A DNA stretch of 64,000 bases, taken from NCBI GenBank assembly GCA_017305715.1, contig JAFKKG010000012.1, positions 186,001 through 250,000 on the forward strand, written 5' to 3'. Position numbers and translations under genes: made by a program. Position 1 is the stretch's first letter, and each line of letters begins with the position of its first letter. Below the pieces are notes generated by a model. That model was not told where the DNA came from. It ran no database searches and was given only the letters and a program-made list of their open reading frames with translations. This DNA is from Hyphomicrobiales bacterium (GTDB lineage: Bacteria; Pseudomonadota; Alphaproteobacteria; Rhizobiales; Xanthobacteraceae). Shown here piece by piece: positions 26,192 to 37,343 of this stretch.

Positions 26192-26758
26192 CTACTTCTT
26201 GTCTTTATCCTTGTCCTTTTCCTTGTGCTTGTGTTTGTGCTTTTTCTTTTCCTTGTGGCGATCGCCGTCCTCGTCGTCGTCATCATCATGCATCGCCGCC
26301 TCGAGCACCCTGCGCTCGGCGGCCTCACGCTCGGCTTCGTCGCGCGCCGCGGCTTCGCGCTCCGCGGCCTCCCGTTCGCGCATTTTCCGATGGTCTTCCC
26401 AGGCATCGAAAATCAGATGCAGCCAGGGCATCACCTGCTCGATCGACGGTAGCTGGCCGGGCGGTCCGGGTTCGCCGCGCGGACCGGCAGCGCCTTGCGG
26501 GCCGGCGGGGCCTTGCGCGCCGGCAGCACCTTGCGGGCCTGGCTTGCCCTGCGGTCCGGCTTCGCCGCGGGGGCCTTGCGGGCCCGCCTTGCCTTGCGGA
26601 CCTGCCTTACCTGTCGCGCCGGCCTTGCCGTCGGGTCCGGGCTTGCCGCGTTTGCCTTCAGGGCCTGGCGGCCCCGGATGGCCCTGCGGCCCGGGGCGTC
26701 CGGGCTCGCCGCGCACACCCTGTGGCCCCTGTCTTCCCTGTTTGGTTTCGCCGGCCAA
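26192..26758 (-). CDS. Collagen-like Gly-X-Y protein with highly charged tail
   Basis: A 188-residue protein. Residues 8-100 are 31 uninterrupted Gly-X-Y triplets, rich in GPQ, GKA, GEP and GPP, followed by a short hydrophobic patch [17 protein letters not shown]. Residues about 120-155 form a charged Ala/Glu/Arg helix, likely a coiled coil. The tail is extreme: [10 protein letters not shown], then Lys/His/Asp repeats ([16 protein letters not shown]). There is no signal peptide, so export is not obvious. Start is TTG at 26758 with GGAG upstream. Bacterial collagen-like domains can form stable triple helices without hydroxyproline. Confidence 0.8.
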   Translation of the reverse strand: MAGETKQGRQGPQGVRGEPGRPGPQGHPGPPGPEGKRGKPGPDGKAGATGKAGPQGKAGPQGPRGEAGPQGKPGPQGAAGAQGPAGPQGAAGPRGEPGPPGQLPSIEQVMPWLHLIFDAWEDHRKMREREAAEREAAARDEAEREAAERRVLEAAMHDDDDDEDGDRHKEKKKHKHKHKEKDKDKDKK

Positions 26759-26851
26759 GTGCGTGCTCCGCGATGGATTGAAGCTACTTCTTACCAGACG
26801 TTGGATGACGGCTTCAATTACGCAACCGCTTCCGTGGCCGCGATCAACAGC

Positions 26852-28036
26852 CTAATGGATCGCCTGGTTCGCGTCCCATTCCACCGGCAGATTGAGCAGG
26901 CCGCGAAACGCCCAGCCGCCGATCCGCACCGGTTCGCTTTCGTCGAGCCGCAATCCCTTCAGCCGGGCGAAGATGCCGGGCAGGGCGACGTCGGCGACCA
27001 TGGCGCGCGAGGCAAAGGCGCCCGCGCAATAATGCGGGCCGGCGCCGAACGCGATGCTCTTGGAGGTGTCGCGGGTGACGTCGAAACGATCGGGATCGTC
27101 GAAACAGCTTTCGTCGCGGTTGGCGGAACCGAACATGAAAAACACGCGGTCTTCCGGCTCGAAATCGACGCCGCCATACGACCACGGTTTTGCCACGCGG
27201 CGCGGCGACATCCCGATCGGCGCGATCCAGCGCGCATATTCCTCGAACGCGTCGAGCCATTTTGCCTTGCCGGCATGGACCAGCGCGAGTTGCTCGGGAT
27301 GCGTCAGCAGTGCCCAGGTCGCGCCCGCGATGGCATCGCGTGGCTCGTTCTGGCCGCCCGAGATGGCGAGCTTGATGTTGGCGCGGACGCTTTCCATGTT
27401 CTGGCCCGATGCCAGCAGCACGCTGAGGATCGAGGTGTTGGGATGTTTTTTCACGACCGGGATCATGTCGTCGATCGCCGCATCGATGCCCGCGGTGGCG
27501 GCGTGGCAGCGCGCCTCGATCTCCTTGTTGCCGGTGTAATTCGCAATGCCGTCGATCATCGCCTGTGACCACGCATCCATGTCCTGGTAGCGCATGTTGG
27601 TCAGTCCGGTGATGTCCTTCAGGCATTCGGCCGACAGCGGCAGCGCCAACGCCTTGCAGAGATCGGCTTTGCCTTGCGGCGCCAGCCCATCCAGGATGCG
27701 ATCGGCATGGGCCTGGAACTGCCGCACCCAGGTGTCGCGCACGGTGCGCGGCGACACCGCCGGAAACATCGCCGCGCGTTCCGACATGTGCGCATCGCCG
27801 TCCTTGCGCATCATGTTGTGCCCCATCAGCACGTTCATCAGCCCCGCCGGCTGATGCGACGAGAATATGTCGGTGCGCTTCTCCTGCGTGAAGATATCGT
27901 CGCGCCGGGTGAACACGGTCGAGCCGAGTTGCGGCACGAACGCGATCGGGGCTTCCTTGCGCATCCGCGCCAGTGCCGGATAGGGATCGGCCCAGAACGT
28001 GGGAACATCGATGTCGAAATGCGGGGCGTTGGACAT
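26852..28036 (-). CDS. Cytochrome P450
   Basis: A 394-residue bacterial class P450. The haem-thiolate loop is [12 protein letters not shown] with Cys337; the ExxR pair appears in the K helix as EEYARW; the meander has [10 protein letters not shown]. The I-helix, usually (A/G)Gx(D/E)TT, reads SGGQNEPRD, so the acid and Thr are replaced by Asn, Glu and Pro. Oxygen activation or substrate class may therefore differ. It should need ferredoxin and reductase partners; none is adjacent. An SDR gene lies 139 bases upstream on the same strand. Substrate unknown. Confidence 0.92.
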   Translation of the reverse strand: MSNAPHFDIDVPTFWADPYPALARMRKEAPIAFVPQLGSTVFTRRDDIFTQEKRTDIFSSHQPAGLMNVLMGHNMMRKDGDAHMSERAAMFPAVSPRTVRDTWVRQFQAHADRILDGLAPQGKADLCKALALPLSAECLKDITGLTNMRYQDMDAWSQAMIDGIANYTGNKEIEARCHAATAGIDAAIDDMIPVVKKHPNTSILSVLLASGQNMESVRANIKLAISGGQNEPRDAIAGATWALLTHPEQLALVHAGKAKWLDAFEEYARWIAPIGMSPRRVAKPWSYGGVDFEPEDRVFFMFGSANRDESCFDDPDRFDVTRDTSKSIAFGAGPHYCAGAFASRAMVADVALPGIFARLKGLRLDESEPVRIGGWAFRGLLNLPVEWDANQAIH

Positions 28037-28082
28037 GGATGAGAGCGTTTCCGATTGGTCGTTTTGTTAGAGCAAGTATGTC

Positions 28083-28153
28083 ATTGCCGGGCTTGACCCG
28101 GCAATCCATCTTCTTCGCGAGGAAGGATGGGTACGCGGGTCAAGCCCGCGTAC
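28083..28153. repeat. Two dispersed palindromes between the SDR and P450 genes
   Basis: ATTGCCGGGCTTGACCCGGCAAT at 28083 and GTACGCGGGTCAAGCCCGCGTAC at 28131, each a near-perfect palindrome. They are members of the family seen at 9843. They may modulate readthrough from the SDR gene into the P450 gene. Confidence 0.75.
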
Positions 28154-28175
28154 GACAAGTGGGGTCCTTCCGCAC

Positions 28176-28943
28176 CTAGACCGTCCGGTAGCCGCCATCC
28201 ACCATCACGATCGAGCCGGAAACGTAGGCCGACAGATCCGACGCCAGGAAGATCGCGGGGCCGACGATGTCTTCCGCCGTGCCGGCGCGCCCGAGCGGGG
28301 TGTGATCGACGAACACCTTGACCAGCGCCGGATTGCTGGCGCGGACTTTTTCGTTCAGCGGCGTTTCGATGAAGCCCGGACCGATCGCATTGACGCGCAC
28401 GCCGTCCTTGCCGAGTTCGGCGGCGAGCGCCTTGGTGAAGCCGAGCACGCCGTGCTTGGAGGCGGTGTAGGCCGGCGAACTCGGCGTCTTCAGATGCACG
28501 AACGACTGGATCGATCCGATATTGACGATGCGCCCCTTGGCGGCGCGCAGCGGTTCGAGGAACGCGTGCGTCACGTTGAAGACGCCGGTGAGGTTGATCG
28601 CGATGATATCTTCCCAGTCGTTGATCACGGCTTCGGCCGCACCCAGCATGCCGTTGCGGCGCGCGATGCCGGCATTGTTGACCAGGATCGAGACCTGCCC
28701 GACCTTGTCGGCGATCTTTTTGGCTACCGCAACGCAGTCGTCGCGCTTGGTGACGTCGAGCAGGAAGCCTTCCGCGTTGCCGCCGGCGTCGCGGATTTCT
28801 TTTGCCACGCCGGTTGCCGCCGTCTCGTTGATGTCGAGCAGCACCACGCGCGCGCCTTCGCGGACATAACCGCTCGCAATCGCGCGCCCGATGCCGGAGC
28901 CCGCGCCGGTGACGACCGCGATGTGATTTTGGAGAAGGGGCAT
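28176..28943 (-). CDS. Short-chain dehydrogenase/reductase (SDR)
   Basis: A 255-residue classical SDR. The cofactor motif is TGAGSGIG (residues about 12-19), followed by NNAGIAR, the catalytic Ser in GSIQSF, and YTASKHG for Tyr/Lys. Asp in VVLLDINE after the second strand points to NAD(H) preference. It likely oxidises or reduces a hydroxyl group; the substrate is unknown. Possibly acts with the P450 gene downstream, though two palindromes lie between. The start at 28943 has GGAGAAGGGG upstream; the longer frame to 29225 is spurious. Confidence 0.9.
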   Translation of the reverse strand: MPLLQNHIAVVTGAGSGIGRAIASGYVREGARVVLLDINETAATGVAKEIRDAGGNAEGFLLDVTKRDDCVAVAKKIADKVGQVSILVNNAGIARRNGMLGAAEAVINDWEDIIAINLTGVFNVTHAFLEPLRAAKGRIVNIGSIQSFVHLKTPSSPAYTASKHGVLGFTKALAAELGKDGVRVNAIGPGFIETPLNEKVRASNPALVKVFVDHTPLGRAGTAEDIVGPAIFLASDLSAYVSGSIVMVDGGYRTV

Positions 28944-29145
28944 GGCAGTTTCCTCGACATTTGCTGTTTCTTGTAAGGGCATATTAGGGGGCGGATCGCG
29001 CCCCGTCAGCCCCCCGGGATGCCGCGATGATCTGCGGGGCTGGTGTGCGCAGCATGTGCCGGCGGGCGCCGTGACGGGCGCCGTTCGAAACAGCAGGGCC
29101 GGCGGACATCGCCCGCCGGCCCCTGAACGAAGCGTTGGCGTGCGA

Positions 29146-29400
29146 TCAGAACGAGCAGGTGCCGTTTTGCAGCAGGCCGTCCTTGAGCACCAATGCGTCG
29201 CCGAAGGTCGGCACTTCGCTGCCAATGACGACGGTGTAGTTGCCCGGATACGGCACGGTCGGGATGCTCTGGTCCCAGATCTGGCAGAAGCCGGAATCCT
29301 GCCAGCGGATCAAATGGAACGACGCCTTGGCGGGGCTGGTGGCGGCGAGCGCGGACACGGCGATAGCGGCGACGGCGGCGAGAACGGGAAGGCGACGCAT
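29146..29400 (-). CDS. Small exported hypothetical protein
   Basis: An 84-residue protein with a signal peptide (1-26, ending SPAKA-SFH). The mature part of about 58 residues has Cys in DSGFCQIWDQ and at the C-terminus (NGTCSF), possibly one disulfide. Trp/Tyr-rich. A small secreted protein of unknown function. The start at 29400 was chosen for the signal peptide. Confidence 0.65.
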   Translation of the reverse strand: MRRLPVLAAVAAIAVSALAATSPAKASFHLIRWQDSGFCQIWDQSIPTVPYPGNYTVVIGSEVPTFGDALVLKDGLLQNGTCSF

Positions 29401-29637
29401 GGAAGTGGCTCCTGAATGAGGGGTTTGCTGCTCTCCCGCGTACGGCCGGGGAGGCGCCCGAGGCTTCATGCCACGGTCATGAATTATGTGCCGCGAGGGC
29501 CCGATTGGTTCAAAGCCGCGCGTGGAACCCCAGCATGGCCGCGAATAGGCTTTGTCGATCCCGGCGATGCGTTACAATCGGCCAGCCGCGACTCAATCGA
29601 CCGTCGCGGCGTCCGCTCCACCCCAGGGAAACAATCC

Positions 29638-30075
29638 ATGAAGATGTCATCCGCCATTCGTGCCGCGCTCGTTGCGCTGACGGCTTTCGCCGGCCTCATG
29701 TCTTCCGCCGCCCATGCCGATGAAGGCACCATCGCGATGACGATCTACAAGGCGGGCTGGGTCATCGGCGGTTCGGGCGGCAGCGGCGTGCTGAACTTCC
29801 GGGGACGGCGCTACGGTCTCTCCACCGGCGGGCTGGATTACGGCCTGGTGTTCGGCGGCTCCAAGACGGTGCTGCGCGGCCGCGTCAGCAACATCAACCG
29901 CGCGTCGGACGTCGCGGGCGTCTACGGTGCGGCGGGCGCGGGGCTCGCCGTCGGCCGCGGCGCGCGCGCGATCGTGCTGACCAACCAGAAGGGCGCGGTG
30001 CTCGAACTCGCCGGTCAGCAGACCGGCCTGATGGCGAACGCCGATCTCAGCGGGCTTGCGATTACGTTGAAGTAG
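29638..30075 (+). CDS. Exported Gly-rich hypothetical protein
   Basis: A 145-residue protein with a signal peptide (1-27, ending AHADE). The mature chain has alternating Gly and hydrophobic residues (GWVIGGSGGSGVLNFRG, GVYGAAGAGLAVGRGAR) and ends LELAGQQTGLMANADLSG. The late segment, an Asn/Gly turn followed by VLELAG, resembles lipid-associated beta proteins, but I recognise no family. Function unknown. Confidence 0.68.
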   Translation: MKMSSAIRAALVALTAFAGLMSSAAHADEGTIAMTIYKAGWVIGGSGGSGVLNFRGRRYGLSTGGLDYGLVFGGSKTVLRGRVSNINRASDVAGVYGAAGAGLAVGRGARAIVLTNQKGAVLELAGQQTGLMANADLSGLAITLK

Positions 30076-30196
30076 CTCGAACTGCGTGGGTCAGGCGAAG
30101 CCGTAACTCGCCGCGGTCTCGCCGCGCACGAAGGCGGTGGGTTACGCGGAGTTTATCATCGGGCGCGCATACGCGCGATCCGGTGGCTGACCCAGC

Positions 30197-30583
30197 CTAC
30201 GCCTTCAGCGACGCCACGCCTTCGATCTCGATCAGCATTTCCGGGTTAGGCAGCGCCGCCACCACGCAGGTGGTGCGCGCCGGATAGGGCGCCGGCCCGA
30301 ACGCTTCCGCATAGAGCTTGTTCATCGTGGCGACGTCGGAGGCTCGCGTCAGCAGCACGTTGAGTTTGACCAGATCGCGGAACGTGGCACCCGCCTCATC
30401 GAGGATGCGCTTGATGTTGGTGACGACATTGGCGAACTGCGCCTCGAACGTCCCGGGCAGCGCGCCGTTGGCATCGAAGCCGGGAATGCCGGAGATGAAC
30501 AGCAGGTCGCCGGTACGGGCGGCGAACGACAGCGGCGGCGATTTGACGCCCGGCGGCGGCGGGAAGTGTTTTATGGGGGCCAT
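30197..30583 (-). CDS. RidA family protein (YjgF/YER057c/UK114)
   Basis: A 128-residue trimeric RidA-fold protein. FISGIPGFDANG, ANVVTNIKRILDEAGATF and the end YPARTTCVVAALPNPEMLIE are standard; the Arg in YPARTT is the residue that binds substrate carboxylate in active RidA deaminases. RidA hydrolyses reactive enamine/imine intermediates. Whether this subgroup is catalytic or only ligand-binding is not certain. Confidence 0.88.
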   Translation of the reverse strand: MAPIKHFPPPPGVKSPPLSFAARTGDLLFISGIPGFDANGALPGTFEAQFANVVTNIKRILDEAGATFRDLVKLNVLLTRASDVATMNKLYAEAFGPAPYPARTTCVVAALPNPEMLIEIEGVASLKA

Positions 30584-30691
30584 GGCGGGTTTCCTTCGAC
30601 GGCTTTGCGGATGGTGCGAATTTCGCCATGGTGCAGCGGCAAGAGCAAGTCACTTTGTTGAGGTGTCGTTGATTTGCAGCGGAGTGACGCG

Positions 30692-31240
30692 ATGGACCAG
30701 GACGCATTGATTGCCGCCTACAACGCCCCCGGCCGCCACTATCACAATCTGGCGCATATCAGCGATTGCCTCGTCAAGCTCGCGCATGTCGACGGGCTCT
30801 CGGATGCCGAGCGCGATATTCTTGGCGAGGCCATCTGGTGGCACGACGTTGTTTATGATCCGAGCCGCCCGGACAATGAAGAACTCAGCGCCCAACTCGC
30901 GGAGGCGCATGTCGGCCCCGAAATCGCCCGCGAGGTCGGCCGCCTGATCCGCCTGACGAAAACACACCAGGTCGAACCAGCGGACCGCCTCGGCGCCATC
31001 CTGATCTCGATCGATCTCAGCATCCTGGGTGCCGAACCCGCGCGTTACGACGCCTATGCCGCGGCGATCCGGCAGGAATACGCGCATGTGCCGGAGAGCG
31101 ACTATCGCGCCGGGCGCGCGAATGTGCTCAGGCAGTTCGCTGCGCGGCCGTTCATTTTTCCCGATGCCGGCTTTGCCGAGGCGTATGACCGGCAGGCGCG
31201 AGAAAATCTTGCGCGGGAGCTGGCGGCGTTGACTCAATAG
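30692..31240 (+). CDS. Predicted HD-like metal-dependent hydrolase (COG4339 type)
   Basis: A 182-residue helical protein with the ordered motifs YNAPGRHYHNLAHI, IWWHDVVYD and a later Asp in SIDLSILG, fitting the HD-superfamily phosphohydrolase-like group COG4339. The His and the HD pair would bind a divalent metal. Substrate unknown. The start at 30692 has GGAGTGACGCG upstream; an in-frame start at 30674 would add six residues. Confidence 0.8.
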   Translation: MDQDALIAAYNAPGRHYHNLAHISDCLVKLAHVDGLSDAERDILGEAIWWHDVVYDPSRPDNEELSAQLAEAHVGPEIAREVGRLIRLTKTHQVEPADRLGAILISIDLSILGAEPARYDAYAAAIRQEYAHVPESDYRAGRANVLRQFAARPFIFPDAGFAEAYDRQARENLARELAALTQ

Positions 31241-31297
31241 TAGGGCGGGTCGCAATCCGCTGTGTACCCCTTCTGGGTGTTCGTCGCCGGGGCGACG

Positions 31298-31852
31298 CTA
31301 AGCCAAATATTTCGTCATGGTGGAAGGCGCCGGTCTATCGTACCCGGTCGAATACGAGCGAACGGCCGTGTCGGGGACCGCAACCGGTTCCACGTTAAGC
31401 GGTGCGGCCGGATCGCGGTTATCGTTGGCCGCGGCAATTTGTTCAGATGCGTTGGCCTCCCCGATCGCTCCAAGAGTGAAAAGGCTGGCAACCGCTGCGG
31501 CGCCGCCACCCCACACCATGCCGAGGATCAAGCCGACATGCTGCTCGGATCGGACCGCTTCAAAGAAAATCATGCCGAACAGCCAGCTTCCGCCAATCAG
31601 CAAACACAACAGAGATGCCACGAATACGATTGCGAGCGCAGCGCAGATAACGCTTCGCTGTTTCAGCGTCTTGAGCGAGTGTTCGAGATGCGAGAGTCCG
31701 ACAACGATTGTGATAACGGAGAACGCAAACGTCCCTGCGGTCGTCCAACTCAGTTCGCTGGACCACGCGACGTGTTGCACGCTGTCCTTCAGGTGCACAT
31801 ATGTAACCGCGGTGCCCGCGACAGCAAAGAAGAGTGCAATCAACGGCTTCAT
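31298..31852 (-). CDS. Hypothetical four-span membrane protein
   Basis: A 184-residue protein with hydrophobic segments near residues 1-17, 38-55, 68-96 and 105-128. The C-terminal 55 residues are hydrophilic (ASEQIAAANDNRDPAAPLN). It has lower GC and more Ser/Thr/Ile than its neighbours, which may hint at later acquisition. No domain recognised. Confidence 0.65.
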   Translation of the reverse strand: MKPLIALFFAVAGTAVTYVHLKDSVQHVAWSSELSWTTAGTFAFSVITIVVGLSHLEHSLKTLKQRSVICAALAIVFVASLLCLLIGGSWLFGMIFFEAVRSEQHVGLILGMVWGGGAAAVASLFTLGAIGEANASEQIAAANDNRDPAAPLNVEPVAVPDTAVRSYSTGYDRPAPSTMTKYLA

Positions 31853-32023
31853 GGCCTGACCCTCTGCGGAACCAGATTAGCTGACTCCTGGCTGGACATT
31901 CATTACATCTCGGCAAGCTGATGCGGCAAAATGCCTGAAAGCTCTACCAAGACCCGCCGTGAGTGTTCATCCGCCGTTCAACAATCCGGCCGAACCGCAC
32001 CTCGGCCAATCCATCCTGCGGGT

Positions 32024-32422
32024 CTAACGCACCGGTTCTTTCGCAGGCTCGCTGGTCACACTGGCTTCGGCAGTCTTGGTTGACCGCACCATCAAGAACG
32101 ATCCCGAAAGCGCCGCGCCCGGCAACCTCCAGCGCCCGCTGATCTCGGTGGCATCCGCATTGACCACGCCTTCGTAGAAGACCTTGTCATAGCCGTAGCC
32201 CGGCGGGTCATAGGTTTTGACGAACGACACCGTGCTGCCGGATCGCTGACCCGAAATCGAGGCGTGGTGGGTGCTCACCGGGCAGCTTGCCGTCATGCAG
32301 GGTTCGGTCACGCTTCCGCCGAGCGCGCCACCGGTCTCGATGAGCGTCGTCAGAAACGTGACCATTCCAAAGGACGGCTGAATATAGCTGCCGTCCCAGA
32401 CACCGGTCAGATCGTTGGTCAT
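32024..32422 (-). CDS. Hypothetical protein of about 132 residues
   Basis: Starts [16 protein letters not shown] and has alternating strands ([19 protein letters not shown], here in part [35 protein letters not shown]), suggesting a small lipocalin- or calycin-like beta barrel; two Cys lie in [10 protein letters not shown]. No signal peptide. It follows thiC by 68 bases, which contain a GTGGGTCAGC/GTAACCCAC-type repeat, so it is probably not part of the thi operon. Function unknown. Confidence 0.65.
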   Translation of the reverse strand: MTNDLTGVWDGSYIQPSFGMVTFLTTLIETGGALGGSVTEPCMTASCPVSTHHASISGQRSGSTVSFVKTYDPPGYGYDKVFYEGVVNADATEISGRWRLPGAALSGSFLMVRSTKTAEASVTSEPAKEPVR

Positions 32423-32490
32423 TGTCGTCAGTCTGTGGGGTGGGTCAGCAAAGCGTAACCCACCGCTTCTGTGTCGGCAAAGTTGGCGGA

Positions 32491-34434
<1,944 letters not shown>

Positions 34435-35043
34435 TCAGGCGGCTTTGGCGGGATCGCCAAGCCATTGTCTGACCCTTGCATCGGGGTCGGCGTTCTGGGT
34501 GACGTCGCTGACGACGGCGATCGAGTCGGCGCCGGCGGCGAAGATCTCCGCGGCCTGTTCGAACTTGATGCCGCCGATCGCCACCAGCGGAATGCTGCCG
34601 ACGCGCTTTTTCCATTCGGTGATCTTGGCAATGCCCTGCGGCGCAAAACGCATCGATTTCAGCGTGGTCGGGAATATCGGGCCCAACGCGACGTAGTCGG
34701 GCTTGGCGCGCAAGGCCGTCGCCAGTTCCTCGTCGTCATGGGTGGAAATGCCGAGCGTCAGCTTCGCCTTGCGGATTTCATCCAGATCGGCGTCGACCAG
34801 GTCTTCCTGGCCGAGATGCAGGTGCTCGGCGCCGGCCACAATCGCCGCGCGCCAGTAATCATTGACCACGAGCTTTGTCGCCGTGCCTTTGGTCACCGCC
34901 AGCGCGTCGCTGACGATCTGCAGCGCCTCGGAATCGTTGAGGTCCTTGGCGCGCAATTGAATGGTGCCGACGCCGAGCGCGGTCAGCCGCGCCACCCATT
35001 TGACGCTGTCGACGACGGGGTAGAATTTGTCAGGATACGGCAT
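34435..35043 (-). CDS. thiE: Thiamine phosphate synthase ThiE
   Basis: A 202-residue TIM-barrel enzyme that joins hydroxymethylpyrimidine diphosphate to thiazole phosphate. [16 protein letters not shown] and GLGPIFPT-like [11 protein letters not shown] are the family phosphate and substrate loops; [20 protein letters not shown] closes the barrel (here in part [16 protein letters not shown]). Slightly shorter and more divergent than E. coli ThiE. Overlaps the thiG end by 14 bases, so translation is coupled. Confidence 0.9.
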   Translation of the reverse strand: MPYPDKFYPVVDSVKWVARLTALGVGTIQLRAKDLNDSEALQIVSDALAVTKGTATKLVVNDYWRAAIVAGAEHLHLGQEDLVDADLDEIRKAKLTLGISTHDDEELATALRAKPDYVALGPIFPTTLKSMRFAPQGIAKITEWKKRVGSIPLVAIGGIKFEQAAEIFAAGADSIAVVSDVTQNADPDARVRQWLGDPAKAA

Positions 35044-35812
35044 GCCAGAACGGGGTCCCGATGACAGGGGTTGAAGGGGAGGCGAAATCGCGGGCTTCCA
35101 TCAACCCGGCCTCATACGCCGTGCGGCCGGCCTCGACGCCGAGGCGGAACGCATTCGCCATCGCGACGGGATCGGCGGCCTTTGCAATGGCGGTGTTGAG
35201 CAGCACGGCGTCGTAGCCGAGTTCGAGCGCCTGCGCCGCATGCGAGGGCGCGCCCAGACCGGCATCGACCACCAGCGTGATGTCGGGCAGCCGGTCGCGC
35301 AGCAGTTTGAGGGCGTCCCGGTTGGTGATGCCTTTGGCGCTTCCAATCGGCGCGGCCCACGGCATGACCACCTTGCACCCGGCATCGACGAGGCGCATCG
35401 CCACGCCGAGATCCTCGGTGCAATACGGAAATACTTCAAAGCCGTCCTTGATCAGGATGGAGGCGGCCTCGACCAGGCCGACCACGTCGGGCTGCAGCGT
35501 GTCGTTGTCGGCGATCACTTCCAGCTTGATCCAGGGCGTGCCGAACAATTCGCGCGCCAGTTTTGCGGTGGTCACGGCCTCCTTCACGCTGCGGCAGCCG
35601 GCGGTGTTCGGCAGCACGGTGACGTCGAGCTCGCGGATCAGCGACCAGAACGCATCGCCGGTCTTGCCGCCGGCCGATTCCCGCCGCAGCGACACGGTGA
35701 CGATGTTGGCGCCGGAAGCGCGGATCGCGCCCTGCATGATCGCGGGCGACGGATAGAGCGCGCTGCCGATCAGCAAGCGGGAGGAAAAGGTTTTGCCGTA
35801 GAAGTTCAGCAT
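35030..35812 (-). CDS. thiG: Thiazole synthase ThiG
   Basis: A 260-residue TIM-barrel enzyme that forms the thiazole ring from DXP, dehydroglycine and the ThiS thiocarboxylate. [35 protein letters not shown] (with the Schiff-base Lys) and [18 protein letters not shown] are conserved landmarks. The start at 35812 (MLNFYGKTF) is standard for the family; a longer frame to 35839 runs into the intergenic repeat. Between thiS and thiG is a 28-bp inverted repeat. Confidence 0.95.
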   Translation of the reverse strand: MLNFYGKTFSSRLLIGSALYPSPAIMQGAIRASGANIVTVSLRRESAGGKTGDAFWSLIRELDVTVLPNTAGCRSVKEAVTTAKLARELFGTPWIKLEVIADNDTLQPDVVGLVEAASILIKDGFEVFPYCTEDLGVAMRLVDAGCKVVMPWAAPIGSAKGITNRDALKLLRDRLPDITLVVDAGLGAPSHAAQALELGYDAVLLNTAIAKAADPVAMANAFRLGVEAGRTAYEAGLMEARDFASPSTPVIGTPFWHAVS

Positions 35813-35844
35813 GGCGTTAGTTCCTGTCGTCCCGGCCATCTATT

Positions 35845-35961
35845 GTCGTCCCGGCGAAGGCCGGGACCCATACCGCGTGATTTGTCTTGGGGCACAGTGG
35901 CAGAGATCTTCCGAAACCACGCCCGCCGGTGGCTATGGGTCCCGGCCTTCGCCGGGACGAC
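35845..35961. repeat. 28-bp inverted repeat inside the thi operon
   Basis: GTCGTCCCGGCGAAGGCCGG... at 35845-35872 and its exact complement at 35934-35961, separated by 61 bases. Each arm is itself partly palindromic (CCCGGC GAAG GCCGGG). It is an intergenic mobile-type palindrome lodged between thiG and thiS. Confidence 0.85.
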
Positions 35962-35989
35962 GGGTGGAGAGATTGGTGCAAACCCATCC

Positions 35990-36187
35990 TCACCCTCCCT
36001 GCCGCGGCGTGATGATCTCGATCTCGTCGCCGGTCTTGATCGTCGTCTCCGCCCAGCGGCTCTTCGGCAGCACGTCGTAATTCAGCGCGATCGCAAAATG
36101 CGTGCCCTCGTATTCGAGCTCGCTCAGCAGCGCGTCGATGCGGGAGGCGGTGACCTCCCGTGCCTCGCCGTTGATGGTCACACGCAT
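35990..36187 (-). CDS. thiS: Sulfur carrier protein ThiS
   Basis: A 65-residue ubiquitin-like protein ending in Gly-Gly (TPRQGG), the residue pair that is adenylated and thiocarboxylated. It donates sulfur to ThiG. The core pattern MRVTINGEAREV...LNYDVLPKSRW...IEIITPRQGG is normal. It overlaps the end of thiO by 10 bases. No thiF was seen in this window, so the activating enzyme must be encoded elsewhere. Confidence 0.95.
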   Translation of the reverse strand: MRVTINGEAREVTASRIDALLSELEYEGTHFAIALNYDVLPKSRWAETTIKTGDEIEIITPRQGG

Positions 36188-37191
36188 CGCATCACCTCAT
36201 TGTCGATCACGCCGCGCTGCACGTAACCCAGCGTCAGCTCCGCCAGCGCGGGCGCCAGCAGGAAACCGTGGCGGTAGAGCCCGTTGACGGCGATCTTTTC
36301 GTTATTGACCGATATCCGCGGCAGATTGTCGGGATAGGCCGGGCGCAGCCCCGAGCCGAATTCGACGATGCGCGCTTCGGCGAACGCGGGATGCACGGCG
36401 TAGGCGGCGCCGAGCAGCTCCAGTGCCGAGCGCACGCTGACGCCGGTGTCTTCCGCCTCGATCGAGGTCGCGCCCAGCATGAATCTGTTGTCGCCGCGCG
36501 GGATCACATAAAGCGGCCAGCGCGGATGGATCAGGCGCACCGGGCGTGACAGTTCGACCTCCGAGGTCTCGATGATGATCATCTCGCCCTTGACGCCACG
36601 CAGCTCCGGCTGGGTGTCGCGCGCGGCGAGGCCGCGGCAATCGATCACGAGGCCGTCGAGATCGTCCGCTTCCGCATCGCTCTCAAATTTGATCTGGCCG
36701 CCGGCCGCGGTGATGCGCGCGTGCAGTTCGGGCAGCACACGCCGGGGCTCGACATGGCCTTCATCGGCGTAAAACAGCCCGTCGCGGAAACGCCCCTCCA
36801 GCGACGGTTCGAGTTCGCGCACCCCCTGCGCATCGAGCCGGACATGGCCTGACGTGAGCTTGGCAAAACGTTCGAAATCGGCGCGGTCGCGCGCATGGGC
36901 GACGACCAGCGAACCGTTGAACGGGGTTTTGGGAAAATGCTCGCGCCAGAGGTCGAGCGAGCGGATGCCGAGCCGGCCGATCACGGGCTCGGCGCTTTCT
37001 GCCTCGCACCACGGCGCCAGCATGCCGCCGGCCCAATGGCTGGTGGACAGCGTCATCGCGGCGTCACTGCGCTCATACAGAGTGACCGCATGGCCGGCCT
37101 GCGCGAACAGCAATGCCTGCCATGCGCCGGCTATCCCGGCGCCGATGATGGAGACGGGGGAATCCCCCCGCGGTCTCGAAGTCTGAAACAT
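36178..37191 (-). CDS. thiO: Glycine oxidase ThiO
   Basis: A 337-residue FAD-dependent amine oxidase that makes dehydroglycine for the thiazole ring. The FAD motif is VSIIGAGIAGAWQALLFA (about residues 13-30); GVKGEMIII and the C-terminal NGLYRHGFLLAPALAE are ThiO/DAO-type landmarks. First gene of the thi operon. The ATG at 37191 is only 5 bases from the end of the TPP riboswitch, so its ribosome site AGGGACAGGG is formed by the riboswitch tail. Confidence 0.93.
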   Translation of the reverse strand: MFQTSRPRGDSPVSIIGAGIAGAWQALLFAQAGHAVTLYERSDAAMTLSTSHWAGGMLAPWCEAESAEPVIGRLGIRSLDLWREHFPKTPFNGSLVVAHARDRADFERFAKLTSGHVRLDAQGVRELEPSLEGRFRDGLFYADEGHVEPRRVLPELHARITAAGGQIKFESDAEADDLDGLVIDCRGLAARDTQPELRGVKGEMIIIETSEVELSRPVRLIHPRWPLYVIPRGDNRFMLGATSIEAEDTGVSVRSALELLGAAYAVHPAFAEARIVEFGSGLRPAYPDNLPRISVNNEKIAVNGLYRHGFLLAPALAELTLGYVQRGVIDNEVMRCV

Positions 37192-37196
37192 CCCTG

Positions 37197-37313
37197 TCCC
37201 TTCGCCGGCATGACCCGGATCAGGTTCAAAGGGTCACCGCGGTCCCAAACCCTGCCGTCTGGCAGGTCCAAGCTTGCGGTATCTCAGCTCCTCGTCGGAG
37301 CCCCCCTCGGAAC
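37197..37313 (-). ncRNA. TPP riboswitch (THI element) controlling thiO-S-G-E-C
   Basis: On the minus strand the conserved 5' part CUGAGA is followed by the 3' part ACCUGAUCCGGGUCAUGCCG and then GCGAAGGGA, the two TPP-binding halves. The P1 arms are GGGGGCUC near the 5' end and the closing GGGA region. The aptamer ends beside the thiO ribosome site, so ligand binding probably blocks translation initiation; I see no separate expression-platform terminator. Confidence 0.94.
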
Positions 37314-37343
37314 GTCTCTAATGTAGGCCGATGTGGGGGCGTG

